Origin: Daucus carota subsp. sativus
Lineage: Eukaryota > Streptophyta > Magnoliopsida > Apiales > Apiaceae
Assembly: GCF_001625215.2 (NCBI RefSeq)
Contig: NC_030389.2
Location: 1,524,930-1,588,929 of the forward strand
Direction: 5' to 3'
DNA: 64,000 bases
Position 1 is the first letter of the stretch, and each line of letters opens with the position of its first letter. The position numbers were made by a program, and so were the translations under genes. The notes beneath the pieces were generated by a model. That model made no database searches, had not been told where the DNA came from, and saw only the letters and a list, made by a program, of their open reading frames with translations. Of this stretch, positions 36,652-48,164 are shown in pieces.

Positions 36652-38740
36652 GTACTGAAGTTTATGGTTCATTGTTATGTATTGTCATCTTTTAACTTCC
36701 TTAAGTTTTCTGCTGTAGTAACATGTTTTACTGAGCAATGAATTACTCTAATTAGCAATGTAAGGGGTTTCATTAGTTTGTTAAGAGCCAATAGACAATA
36801 TATACGAGACGGTAAGACTATGTCTTTTATTTGTATTGAGTACGGTCTATGTTCAAGTTGTCATTCAGAATTGAAACTTTGCATCTCGATGCCTCTCATA
36901 TACAGAAAAAGAAATCAGCATTTGAAAATAATAAAAGAAGCCTATGTAATACCTCAATAATGCATATATTCAGATAACTTTATTCTGGATATTCTCTTTA
37001 GCACATATTTTGGCTTTCACAAACAAGCTCATTTTTCTTCCTCGTCATATTTGGATATAATAAATGTTACAACATATTGGCATTCTTCACCATGGTGAGA
37101 GGGTATCCGATTAACAGTAATAAGTAATAACAAGGTAACCACCAGATTGGTGACAGGATAGGTCCAGTTATTATAAGTTCACGATGTTTGAATGATATTT
37201 ACTGTTATTTACTATGCTGGTCTTGCCTAGCACTACGGTAAGTCAGCAGTTGCTGTTGGCCTCCTTTTGTTGCTGAAGTCGGCATCTATTTGGATATTTA
37301 AGAATCTGATGGTGTGTGGGGATATACTAGTACGAAGTTCTTATATGTATTTCCTCTCCAATTTATATCTTGGTCAAGAGGGCTCCATTCCTTAACTCAT
37401 TAGTGTACGATTTAGACATTGCAAATCAAACTCTGCTTGCACCCTTCCCGCTTTAATGTGAAGATGTGAGATCAAAATCTTCCTGCTTTGGTATGGCCCC
37501 TGCAGCTAAATTTGTATTCAGGTTAAATCTGAAGGCACTGGATGCCTCCAATGACAGTTAAACAGGAGCGCAATGCACAATGGCACTAAGATACATTGAA
37601 GGTATGTCAAAACTTTTTTCTTTTGACAATTACATAGCCCAGTAGAAATAGTGTGTACTGCAAAAACTAATGAAATTGCAATCGATAAGTAAACAGAATG
37701 GAAGGCAAATTCAGTTTTCTTGTACTGAATTTTGGTTCTTATTATCATATACCAAAGTAATATGTGACAAAATCAAATCCTTCGATCCTTAAATATTTCT
37801 TAAATATCGGCTCTTGGAGTGTTTATCTCATCCTATCAGTTTCCGGTGCAATATTATTACTGTATTGAGGCAATGACTGATATATCGTGACATTTAAATG
37901 CTATGATCCCTAAACTGACAGATCATTGCATACTCTGTGCGCCACAATTCCGAACAAATTTACCTAGCTAGCGAATGTACTATTGCTTGATGAAATACTA
38001 ATATCTGATAAATGTACACTTTGGGATATTTTGCAGGCTTATACTCTTAGAAATAGAAGCAGAAGTTGTGATGTCAAAGTCGATACAAATAACTTGTAAT
38101 GTCCGAAATAGTACATAGCGAATTGTGCTAAACTTTTCTTCGTCTGGTTTATTTTTGCGCAAAAGTTCCAAGGATATGCAGAAAACGCAGGTAAACTGGC
38201 ATTCACTAGTATATTTATCTACAACTTTGTGCCTATATAATCAGGAGTAAAAATAAATGATGTGTAGTACTAGACTTCAGATGCTGCCAATTGTCAGCAG
38301 CTGCATATTTATTTATCTTATATCATTAGTCATTAGTATCAAACCACATCCATCCACTATAGTTTTGAGACATCACGAAACTGGGAGCCAAAAATGTTGT
38401 TTAGTAAATATGCACTATGCTGAAGATGACTTGTGAGAGTGTGTTTGCACAAGTAGTAATCACGAGTTTCTAGTTCATAAAAAATTTCTGATGGCAGTGT
38501 TCGGCATAACCTACAATTGTCATATTCTTCTTCTTATTTTTTAATCAATTTAGTGATATTGCTCGGTTTTTCATTCTATACATTCATATTTAATAGGTAC
38601 TGTCCGGGTCTGGACATTCAACATCAGGGCATAATGTCAACAGGAAAAGACCGGTAAACGGCTTAATTCTAAATTTTGGATGAATATGCAGGGGTGTTAT
38701 GGTACGTTTAACGGAAAATTGTCTCACTTTACGTATCACT
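36652..38740 (+). repeat. 3' flank of PPR unit 1, homologous to units 2 and 3
   Basis: The sequence after the stop codon (GTACTGAAGTTTATGGTTCA onwards) is conserved, with small gaps, after PPR gene 2 (45171-46857, then 53459-53655) and PPR gene 3 (62603-64000). It is non-coding except for relics of a DYW domain. The shared blocks show that gene plus flank duplicated together. Confidence 0.85.
37303..37330 (+). pseudogene. DYW-domain relic of unit 1 (mostly deleted)
   Basis: Codons read N-L-M-V-C-G-D and then pass directly into sequence that in unit 3 follows the end of the DYW domain. Compared with the unit 3 copy, the middle of the domain is missing here, apparently by deletion between similar GGGGAT/GGTGAT stretches. 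Confidence 0.55.
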
Positions 38741-38767
38741 TTAGATGAATATCAGGATATGCTGGGG

Positions 38768-38985
38768 TGTGTTTTAAGCATTCCAGTTAACAAATTTACC
38801 TTTAATACTGTCATCAATTCCTTTGCTCACTTAAATGGTCTTGTCCCTAGTGTTGTTACCTAAAACACTCTCATGAAGGCCCTTCTATCTCATGCCTTTG
38901 GAGACTGAGTTTTTGTTTAGTAGCTTATGAGATTTCAAGAAATTCAGATAGTCTCTGCAAAATGAATACGAATCATGAATCATAT
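38768..38985 (+). pseudogene. PPR pseudogene fragment between genes 1 and 2
   Basis: Nucleotide matches to the RFL genes include TTTTAAGCATTCC, AACACTCTCATGAAGGCCCT and ATTTCAAGAAATTCAGA. They correspond to the second to fifth repeats but contain deletions, frameshifts and a stop (ACCTAAAACACTC for ACCTACAACACTC). It is a dead fourth family member. Confidence 0.85.
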
Positions 38986-39284
38986 TCCAGTTTTAGGGTA
39001 GGATCATTTTATAGAAGATAATACGTGACCTAAATTGAGCGGTTATATACTAATATAAGTGATAATATCTGGGATTAATAATCATATTAAACGCAATCAT
39101 CCTATCTTTGGTGTGCAGATGTTCTTGGACAATAAGCCAAGCATTGAAAGCATGCTTGGGAATATAGCAAATTTTTCATATCAAATTAAACCACAAAGAT
39201 TTTAATTTATGATCAGTAAGGTCAGAGTAATGGTGGCAAGTTTTACAGGCACAGAATTATTTTTTAAATATTTAGATTATATAA

Positions 39285-39393
39285 TTTTTTTTTTGAATAA
39301 AAAATTATAGAACTATGTTTTATACGTTCATTAAAGTGCATGTCAGACAGTGGAAAAAAAATGTTAAGAAATGAATGGGACAATAGAGGGAAT
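39285..39393. mobile_element. Half of a Stowaway element
   Basis: The stretch TATAGAACTATGTTTTATA followed by CAGTGGAAAAA and AATGGGACAATAGAGGGAAT matches the right half of the intact Stowaway at 28105-28355. The left terminus is absent. Confidence 0.6.
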
Positions 39394-39409
39394 ATTAGCT
39401 AGAAGTATA

Positions 39410-40245
39410 TTATTAATAATTTTGTTTAATATTATGTTTAGGCTAGATTTGAAATTCGGTGTAGTTTGGTGTTTAGTTGGTTTGATTTGAGTCTTGTTTT
39501 GGTCAAAAATGGGCAGTTTAGGGATTTTTTAGTGTAGAATTTGTTGTTGAATTTGGTTTAGAGGTTAGTGGGTTTTTATTTGTTATATTTGGAATGACTA
39601 GATTTTCCGGAAAATTAATTTTCCGGTGAGATTCAAGCTATTCCGATGACCTCTATAAATTCCGGTGATAAACTTTTGTTTGTTTAGTTTTGGTTGGGGT
39701 TTGCGCGCGACGACGGCGAGTAACTATTTTCTTATTTCGTGTGCACTCTGTTTTTTATTTCAGGTACTGATATGCGGCTTGTTGATTTTTTGTTTTTTTT
39801 ATATTTTGTTTTCTTTTTATTTTTAATTATTAGTTTAATAATAGTTATTAACTAATTACAATAGCTGTTTATCAATTTTAGGTGAATAATTAATAATTAT
39901 ATATTATTTTCTTATTTTAATTATCAACTTAGATTAATCCGAATTCTACTCAAAATTTTTTGGTCTAATTTGATTAAATTAAAGATTAAGATTTTCGCGA
40001 GAATAATTTTAGTCTTTGTGGAACGAATCTTATATTATTAAATTAAAGATTAAGATTTTCTTATTTATTATTATTTTAATAATCGGTTCGGTTCGGTTTT
40101 TTGCGGTTCGGTTTTCACTTAAAACCGGAACGTATCCATTAGAATCGGTTCGTATTTAAAATTTTCGGTTTCGGTTCGGATATTTTTATACGGTTCGGTT
40201 TTTGATCGATTTTACCGGTTTTAGGTTCGGTTTTTTCTCACCCCT
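39410..40245. repeat. AT-rich repeat ending in TTCGGTTCGG tandem motifs
   Basis: A low-complexity stretch whose right end (40080-40240) consists of degenerate TTCGGTTCGGTTTTT units and finishes CTCACCCCTGA. It resembles the subterminal style of the hAT-like elements at 32129 and 58735. A matching left terminus was not found, so class remains open. Confidence 0.4.
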
Positions 40246-40805
40246 GAGGGCAGGAATTCTATCTGTATGAAATATGTGAACTTGCCTTTGTCATTTTTTC
40301 GCATCTGTTCCGTTCTGCCCTTGGCTGAGAAAAACCTTATGTTTTACTTTCAGCATTTTTATAAGCTTTTTCATGACATCCCTGTCTGACATCTTATTCC
40401 GCTTTTCAAATCTCTCGCCAATATTTTTTAAACCGTTCTGCCCCTTCGTCACTCCTAGCTTCGGCACCCGCAGGTTCATTCGCCCCCAAGAAATACCTAT
40501 TTTCGTCCAGCCAATCTAACAAGTGGTCCGCTCTTTTCAAATCCATATCTTCTACCGCCGCTTTTTCATTTTCTGTAGTATTTGAACGACGTAGCCTGTT
40601 TTCTCCTCTCTATTTATCAACTGTTCCATTCTACTTGTCAATTTTTTGTAAAGGTTTGTGGCCAGTGCCCGTTGCTTCTTCCTTTCAAACTCCGAATCAA
40701 ATAGGCTAAACAATTTAAAATATGATGAACCCAATTTAGCTTTTCTTGGCTCATCTGCAATAAAAAACACAAACTCTAAATTAAAAAGATAAAACTAGGA
40801 TATAC
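40246..40805 (-). other. Unrecognised minus-strand reading frames
   Basis: Two short frames (40479-40291 and 40770-40552) are Lys/Arg-rich (ERKKQRALATNLYKKLTSRM, SDRDVMKKLIKMLKVKHK). They might be pieces of one old coding sequence, perhaps transposon-derived. No family could be assigned, and no start or splice structure is convincing. Confidence 0.3.
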
Positions 40806-41993
40806 CATATCCTAGCTCTTTAAAGACCAAGACAATGTAGTAAACTAATAAAACGTGTCAGCCCATGAATTAACCAAAGATTTCTTGTGAGCAACGTTGA
40901 CTCTGTTGACCGAACAATTGGTAGATGGAAATTTTAGAACACCAACTTCCTGCAAAAATAATTAGAACAAATTGCTTTGAGGCGTGATACTATCACTTTC
41001 TTTAAGGATTTATTTCGCCCCAATTGTTTAACAATTTGCTAAGAGGTTACTAGCGAAATTATTCCTACAGGATACAACAAAGCATGAAGGATGGCAACTA
41101 GCAATATTGGTATCCTTCCTAATTACTTAGGAACAAGATTTCATAATTGTGTATAGCATTTGTGTCGTGAGAAAACTCAGAAGTTTTTTCTTCTTATATA
41201 TCTCATACAAGATTTGCCTCTATTTATAATGTGTTCTCAATAAATATAACTCCCTCAGATTTAATTATATTTATGACTATCTCAATAAATATAGTCATTC
41301 AATCTAGGAGTTTCATATTAATAAAACCAACACATTATCTGCAGCTTTTATTTCTCATCTGCTTTAAATATAAAATATTTAAAGATATAAAAAGATTTCA
41401 CAAATATCTTTTTTATTTTATTGGTTCCTATATTACAAAAATCCAACAGACTCGACCCAGGAACATAATCTCTGCAATCACCACAACAAGAACACATAAA
41501 GGCATTAAATTTGAGCATTTTCTCCTTATTTTTTGGTGGGTGTTTTCCGGTTGAGGCGGGCTCATTGTTAAATGTATAAAGTTTGAATCTTTATTGTTTT
41601 GATTGTTTATTGTTTTGATTGTTTGGTGGGTGTTTTCTGGTTGAGGCGCGCTCATTGTTAAATTTATAAAGTTTGAATCTTTATTGTTTTGATTGTGCAA
41701 AGGTTGAATCTTTATTGTTTTGATTGTTTAAAGGTTGAATCTTTATTGTTTCTCTCGAGAGGGGTTGTTTAATTTTCATTGAATTTTTTTGGGTATGTTG
41801 TGTTTTAGTGGAGATAGAAAGTGGGGGAAAGTAAAGGAGGAGAGTTCGGGAGGGCGTGGAGCAATGAGGATTGAGGAGTGCTTTCTGTTGGTTCTTCCGA
41901 GCCATTTGAATGTTGGTTCTGATATGGGAGTCAAATGTGAGAATAAACAGGGTGATTGACAAGTGGATGAATGTGTAGAGCATCTATGATAGT
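40806..41993 (-). pseudogene. Duplicated fucosyltransferase exon 1 and promoter, interrupted
   Basis: The pieces 40806-40903 and 41449-41993 align collinearly with 31555-32110, i.e. the first about 70 codons of the fucosyltransferase plus leader and promoter. Translated pieces include [20 protein letters not shown] and [18 protein letters not shown]. An internal tandem duplication (about 41530-41670) repeats the start region. The rest of the gene is absent. A solo LTR splits the copy at codon level. It cannot make a fucosyltransferase. Confidence 0.9.
40904..41448. mobile_element. Solo LTR, 545 bp, with GACTC target duplication
   Basis: The insertion begins TGTTGACCGAACAATTGG and ends AAAATCCAACA, i.e. 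TGTTG...CAACA termini typical of Ty1/copia LTRs. GACTC flanks both sides (40899-40903 and 41449-41453). The original locus at about 31650 reads GTTGACTCGACCCAG uninterrupted, giving the empty site. No internal retrotransposon sequence remains, so it is a solo LTR left by LTR-LTR recombination. Confidence 0.9.
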
Positions 41994-42850
41994 ATAAAAA
42001 TTAAAAATTAACGATAAACGAATCGAGCCGAATCGAATTTTTTCCCAAATTTTTTTACTTATCAGGTAAGGAAGCTCAAGAGATTTATATAGTATATTTC
42101 TGCAGCTAAACTTGAATTGATGTGCAATCAATCTGTCTAGGTTAAAATTATGTCGAATTGAATTCTAATTTATTTATATTTTTTACTTGTTTTAATAAAT
42201 TATTAAATTATAATAAGCTCAACTCGAAATATTAGATAATTGTAATTTAATAACTAAATTATAAAAGTAAGATTTCAAAATATTGAGTCATATGAATGTA
42301 TGATTTATTTCATAGAATAGAGTTTTCAATCGTGACATTAACCAAAAGCCAAATTCTTTACAAAAACATGACAGATCAATAAAATTATGACATGAGTCTA
42401 AAACTACATTATTAGAGTACTATGAAAATTAACTAAAATTATGAGTTTTTTTAGTGAAACATTAAAAAAAATTGTGTATACATGAACTTGTTTGATTTTG
42501 GGATTTTGTGAAATTGTTCATAAATTTAAGGCCTTTAAATTGTTTTGGCAAATGAGATTCGAAAGGTACAAACAAGTCGGTTTATATTAGATTTAGTAAT
42601 ATGTATGTTGTTTATTGAAGAACTTGTTCGTGAATATGCTGTTAAAATTGGTTTAGGTAAGAATGATTTTTTTGTCATAGGATTAGTTGATATACACTGA
42701 GTGCAGGAAGAATTTGAAAGAGGAATTATGTTTCTTTGATTGTTATGATTAGTGGTATTCTAAAAATACTAAAGAGTATATGTTGTATATGTTATTTATA
42801 GCTTGTGCAACATTATCTTCTCGCGATGTGAAAATGAAAAATATTTTTTA
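41994..42850. other. AT-rich intergenic spacer
   Basis: No coding region, transposon terminus or RNA gene is recognisable. It precedes the conserved 5' flank of PPR unit 2. Confidence 0.5.
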
Positions 42851-43634
42851 ATAACTTGGCCTAGATGGATAGAAATGAATAATCAAATACATATCTTGAC
42901 GTCTGAACACATTAACATGCTGACCCATCACCATGGGTGGATCGGAAGGGCTTGAGGCTTTAAGTATCAAATAAAAAATTAATAGTAAAATTAAAATTTA
43001 TATATACAAAAGCACCTTCTAAATTTTTTAATTGTGTATAGTAATAGTTTTGATATGTCTGATCTTATATTAATATAAAAAATTATCAATTTTTGAGATT
43101 ATTTTTTCAATAATAATTAAATTTCTATTTATCAAATCCTCAATCCACATTCATCGTTGTACTGATTTGATACACAATCATAATTTCATATTTTTAGAAA
43201 ATTTATCAAGACTCACACAGCAGAACACGAGATAAAAGCAATGAAAACCACATAGTACATATATGTGTTCAAGTCATGCTCGTAAAAAGTGGGAATCAAA
43301 TTTGAGTGTAACCGGTAAATTTATATAAAAAAATTGAAAAAAATATTATAAAATTATTTATCTGTAATTTTATAAAAAAATATTAGTCCATGCATGATTT
43401 AAAAAGAATAAATTTATTCTTTTAAATTTGTGCAATCAACTTTAATTTTAAGCAATCATGAGGATCCGTTTAGCAAAGTGCACAAATTTAGCATGATAGT
43501 ATGATACAAATATCATTACATTATTAATACTATCAAAACTGCTCTAAGTTCTAACGGACTAATTACACTTACCACCTACTCAATTTCTCAGCATCCCATT
43601 TCTGCACATTGTGTAGCTCAGAGAAGCTTCAGCA
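42851..43634 (+). repeat. 5' flank of PPR unit 2
   Basis: Homologous to the upstream regions of genes 1 and 3: ACATTAACATGCTGACCCAT, AAAAGCACCTTCTAAAT and, just before the ATG, ACTAATTACACTTACCACCT with GAAGCTTCAGCAATGGCTGT. It supplies the empty site for the Mutator-like MITE of unit 1 and supports the chosen start codon. Confidence 0.75.
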
Positions 43635-45170
43635 ATGGCTGTCAACAGAGGAGCTCTTCTCATAATGACTTGTTTCAGCTTAAGGCCTCTCAGTGTAAGC
43701 CCTTGTTCTCTTTCATCCTCTCTTTTTCGTTCTCATTTTCTTCCTTTCTCTACTAAACCTAACCCTAATTCACAATTTAAAGCCCCCTTTATTCCTTCTC
43801 CATCCACCACTCATCCCAAACTTAAACAATTACTCCATCATAAATCTAAAGTTGGTTTCGACAAACTCGACGATGCTCTTCTTGTGTTCGATAAAATGCT
43901 CCGTCTGAAATCTAGGCTTTCTGTTGTGCATTTCACACAACTGTTAACCGCCCTCGTTCGAATGGAAGAGTACTCTATTGCCGTCTCCATGTTTAGAGAA
44001 TTCCGTGTTTTAAGCATTCCTGTTAATATTGTTACCTTTACTACTGCCATACATTCATGTTGTCATTTGAACACACTTGATTATGCCTTTTCATTGCTTG
44101 CTGTAATCATCAAGAGTGGTCATGTCCCCAATGTTGTGACCTACAACACTCTCATCAAGGGCCTTCTATCTCAAGACAGGCCTTTGGAGGCTGGGGATTT
44201 GTTTAAGAAGCTTATCATATTTCAAGAAATTCAGCCCGATGTAGTTATGTATAGCACCATCATTGATGGTCTCTGCAAAACTTCAAATACCTCCATGGCT
44301 CTCAAGTTGTTAAGAAAGATGGAGGAGATAGGTTGTAACCCCGATGCGGTAACTTATAACTCGATCATTGATTCTTTGTGCAAAGAGAGACGAGTCGATC
44401 ATGCATTGGTTCTTGTGTCTGAAATGACTGACAAAGGCATATCACCTAATGTTATAACCTATAGCACGCTACTTCAAGGTCTTTGCAGCTCCGGCCGATG
44501 GGAGGACACTGAGAGTTTGTTAACTGAGATGGGTGTTAGTAAGATCTCTCCAGACTTGCACACCTATAATATATTAGTTGATGCATACTGCAAAGAAGGG
44601 AGGACAAAACTTGCTCAAGATGTTATTGAAATTATGATCAAGAAAAGTGTACCTCCTGATGTAATCACCTACAACACACTAATGAATGGATTTTGTTTAA
44701 GAGGCAACACTGACAAGGCATTAGAGGTGCTGAATACCATGAGGAGTAATGAGATATGGCCAGACTGTTATAGCTATAACATTCTGATTGATGGTCTCTG
44801 CAAGAACAGAAAACTTGACGAGGCCAGAAATATTTTTGATAAGCTTGCTTCGAGAGGTTTGCAACCCAATGTCATAACACACAACATAATGATCAGAGGA
44901 CTTTGTCAAGAAGGGTTATTTGAGGAAGCAAAGGAATTACTTTCTAAAATGGAAACGGGCATTTGTCTGCCTGATGCTGTGATTTATAATACGATCATCC
45001 GTGGAAGTCTTTTGAATAAAAGATATGGAGAAGCAGTTGTACTGATAGAGAACATGCGAGCTCGTAAATTCTCAGAAGATGCATCTACCACGTCCATGGT
45101 ACTAGACCTATTATCTAAAGAAGAACAAGACCCCTCCGTTCTTGCTTTCTGCAAATGGTTTTTGCAATAG
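43635..45170 (+). CDS. RFL-type P-class PPR protein 2, three repeats shorter
   Basis: Intronless, 511 aa, starting MAVNRGALLIMTCFSL. It has the same presequence-like N-terminus (HFLPFSTKPN) and P-class repeats as its neighbours but only about 11-12 repeats. It is 105 residues shorter than PPR gene 3, exactly three 35-residue motifs. The junction lies at YSYNILIDGLCKNRKLDEAR, fusing the repeat that in gene 3 reads YNYTILINGYCK with the one reading IHNILIDGLCK. Residues 5/35 of ten successive repeats read TN ND SD NN SD ND ND NN ND ND. The 5' half is nearly identical to gene 3 and the segment after the junction is closer to gene 1. The frame is open throughout, so it is likely translatable. RNA target is unknown. 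Confidence 0.92.
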   Translation: MAVNRGALLIMTCFSLRPLSVSPCSLSSSLFRSHFLPFSTKPNPNSQFKAPFIPSPSTTHPKLKQLLHHKSKVGFDKLDDALLVFDKMLRLKSRLSVVHFTQLLTALVRMEEYSIAVSMFREFRVLSIPVNIVTFTTAIHSCCHLNTLDYAFSLLAVIIKSGHVPNVVTYNTLIKGLLSQDRPLEAGDLFKKLIIFQEIQPDVVMYSTIIDGLCKTSNTSMALKLLRKMEEIGCNPDAVTYNSIIDSLCKERRVDHALVLVSEMTDKGISPNVITYSTLLQGLCSSGRWEDTESLLTEMGVSKISPDLHTYNILVDAYCKEGRTKLAQDVIEIMIKKSVPPDVITYNTLMNGFCLRGNTDKALEVLNTMRSNEIWPDCYSYNILIDGLCKNRKLDEARNIFDKLASRGLQPNVITHNIMIRGLCQEGLFEEAKELLSKMETGICLPDAVIYNTIIRGSLLNKRYGEAVVLIENMRARKFSEDASTTSMVLDLLSKEEQDPSVLAFCKWFLQ

Positions 45171-45335
45171 GTACTGAAGTTTATGGTTCATTGTTATGTA
45201 TTGTCGTCTTTTAACTTCCTCGAGCTCTCTGCTGTAGTAATATGTTTTACTGAGCAAAGAATTATTCTAATTAGCAAATAGCAATGTAAAGGGTTCCATC
45301 AGTTAAGAATATGTTTTTTGGAGGCATATCATATA

Positions 45336-45395
45336 AGGGACTCAGACTGTTCCCATCATTTCCATGAACGAAAATGTTTTTGTGGTGATTACTTG
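45336..45395 (+). pseudogene. DYW-domain C-terminal relic of unit 2
   Basis: Codons read R-D-S-D-C-S-H-H-F-H-E-R-K-C-F-C-G-D-Y-L, the end of a PPR DYW domain (consensus HHF...CSCGDYW) with the final Trp codon changed to TTG. There is no open frame leading into it from the PPR gene, which stops 166 bp upstream. Confidence 0.8.
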
Positions 45396-46085
45396 TATGA
45401 AGTTCTTATATGCGTTTCCTCTCCAATTTATATCTTGGTCAAGAGAATGGAGGGCTCCATTTCTTAACTCATTGGTGTACGATTTAGACATTGCAAAATC
45501 AAACTCCGCTTGCACCCTTCCCACTTTAATGTGAAGATGTAAGATCACAGTCTTCCTGCTTTGTTATGGCCCCTGCCTCCCATGACAGTTAAACAGGAGC
45601 ACAATGCACAATGGCACTGAGATACATTGAAGGTATGTCAAAACTTTTTTCTTTTGACAATTACATGGCCCAGTAGAAATAGTGTATACTGCAATATTAA
45701 TAAAAAAATGCAATCGATAAGTAAACAGAATGGAAGGCAAATTCAGTTTTCTTATACTGAATTTTGGTTCTTATTATCATATACCAAAGTAATATGTGAC
45801 AAAATCAAATCCTTTGATCCTTAAATATTTCTTTAATATCGGCTCTTGGAGTGTTTACCTCATCCTATCAGTTTCTGGTGCAATATTTATTGTTGTATTG
45901 AAGCAATGACTGATATATCGTGACATTTAAATGCTATGATCCCTAAACTGACAGATCATTTCATACTCTGAGCACCACAATTCCGAACAAATTTACCCAG
46001 CTAATAGCGAATGTACTATTGCTTGATGAAATACTTATATCGAATTAATGTACACTTTGGGCTATTTTGCAGGCTTATACTCTTA

Positions 46086-46384
46086 TGTTGTGTTTGGTTG
46101 GGGTGAATGATTCCGGAAAGAATGGAATGAAAAATTAACTATATTATGGGCAATTGTTAACAAGTTTCATTCATTTCTCCATTCCATTCCTTACATTATG
46201 TGCTAGAGATCATACATTCAATTTGAGATGGAATGCTCCATTCTCTCCTACCCCCAATTTCTTCTCAAATCTCATCATAGCAATTTTGCCCTCACTTACA
46301 TTTATTCCAAAATTTCCCTCCTATCTCTATTAATTACAAGTAATTTTACTCATTCTATTCCATTCTATCCAACCAAACACAACA
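46086..46384. mobile_element. Tourist-like MITE with TTA duplication
   Basis: Inverted termini TGTTGTGTTTGGTTGG and CCAACCAAACACAACA are flanked by TTA on both sides. Units 1 and 3 read CTTAGAAATAGAAGCAGAAG without the insert, giving the empty site. Length is 299 bp. Confidence 0.93.
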
Positions 46385-47399
46385 TTAGAAATAGAAGCAG
46401 AAGTTGTGATGTCAAAGTCGATATAAATAACTTTTCGAATTGTGCTAAACTTTTCTTCGTTTGGTTTATTTTTGCGCAAAAGTTCAAGAATATGCAGAAA
46501 ACGCAGGTAAACTGGCATTCTCTAGTATACTTATCTACAATTTTGTGCCTATATAGTCTGGAGTAAAAATAAATGATGTGTAGTACTAGACTTCAGATGC
46601 TGCCAATTGTCAGCAGCTGCATCTTTAATTAATATCATTAGTCATTAGCATCAAACGACATCCATCCGTTATAGTTTTGCGATATCAAGAAACTGGGAGC
46701 CAAAAGTGTTGTTTAGTAAATATGCACTATGCTGAAGATGACTTGTGAGAGTGTGTTTGCACAAGTAGTAATCACGAGTTTCTAGTTCATAAAAAATTCT
46801 GATGGAACTTGTTTACAGTGTTCGGAGTAACCTGCAATTGTCATATTCTTCTTCTTATCTACTTCTATATATTAAAGGAGAACCAGGGGCAAAAAGAGCA
46901 AAAATAATACCTGTGAATTTCCGTATATACCCTCGGTTTTTACAGAATTTTGATCATACCCTCAACTATTATACCGGATTATACCCATGTTTTCTAGACC
47001 CGAATAGTAGCCTGATCGTTTTTAGCTCAATACTCCTCATTTTCTTCACGATCTATAATAGTTTCTCAGTATGTATATTGTCATGATGTTTGGTTTAGCA
47101 TAAGTATTCTTGTGACCCACGATTTCTGTTTTGTGATGGGTTGCCTATCGTAGATTGGGTCGCAGAGAAAAGGGATTGAACAATATCAATTGGGTTTACG
47201 AGGCACACCATTCTTCCAATGGATGGTTTCCCTAAAAAACTTGGCAGGAGAAGTTGTACCTGATCAAAGACATTCGATATTTAAAGCGAGGGATAATCTT
47301 GTGTTTCTGAAACGCTGGTTCTTCAATTTTCCTTTACAATCATATCATCCACTGTTTTCTGTGTAAGAGATTAAAATGATTAACCGGCTATATTTTCAG

Positions 47400-48164
47400 T
47401 GCCACAGTGGGGGGTATACTAGACAGAGCCATTGAAGCAGAGGGCTGAAAGCATGGAGATTTTATAAGGCTGGTAAGGTTTTGTAGCCTATGTATTATTA
47501 TTTTCTTCTTCTGTATTACTCAGTGTTGTTTTCATCATTTCCTGCTTAAACTTCCAAATGTGCAGGATCAAGTTTCAAATTGTTGTCCTGGCTTATTAGG
47601 CACAAATCACTTGATTATTTTGTTGATAAGGAGCTGGAGGAAATGATCAGAATAAAATATTATGACGCACTCCATTCCCCGTTCAAGAATGAAACCAATT
47701 AAGATGTTGACAAACATCTTTTCTCAATTTAAGCCTAATTTTTACTCCCTCCGTCCCACCAGGTTCTTTACGTTACTTTTCGGCACGCATTTTAAGACTC
47801 TTATAAAATATAGTTCTATAATGTGTTTTTTTATAAAAAAAATCCTGAAAAAAAGTTTGAGGTTTAAACTTTTATTCAAAAAAAAATAATTTAAAAAAAC
47901 GTTATTGAACTATACTTTATAAGAGCCTCAAAATGCGTGCAAACAGTGAACGTAAGCTTCCTGCTGGGACGGAGGGAGTATCTGTTAACAAGAACAAGTG
48001 AATTCAATTTATATGTAGATTATGTAGGTAAGTGGTTATGCCATACTTCTATTTTTGTAACTTGCTATCCTCTAACTCGAGCTTCATTTCATTACCTTGC
48101 AGCAACAGAAAAAGCCCAGAATATATATTGGATGCATGAAGTCTGGTCCAGTCCTTGCCCAAAA
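47400..48164 (+). pseudogene. Captured beta-1,3-galactosyltransferase (GT31) fragments
   Basis: Two exon-like islands with intact splice signals. At 47400-47472 the codons read ATVGGILDRAIEAEG, a stop, then KHGDFIRL. At 48103-48164 they read [20 protein letters not shown]. Both are signature segments of plant GT31 beta-1,3-galactosyltransferases. The intervening exon with the DDD motif was not found, and the first island has an in-frame TGA. A Stowaway element lies between them. Confidence 0.8.
47745..47978. mobile_element. Stowaway MITE inside the Helitron
   Basis: Inverted termini CTCCCTCCGTCCCACCAGG and CTGGGACGGAGGGAG are flanked by TA. The AT-rich palindromic interior resembles the intact Stowaway at 28105. 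It inserted into the Helitron or was already in the captured intron. Confidence 0.92.

Larger units (their letters stand above)
45171..46857 (+). repeat. 3' flank of PPR unit 2 (left part)
   Basis: Collinear with 36652-38527 and with the 3' flank of gene 3. It is interrupted by the Tourist-like element at 46086 and ends at the Helitron insertion point. A DYW relic is included. Confidence 0.85.
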
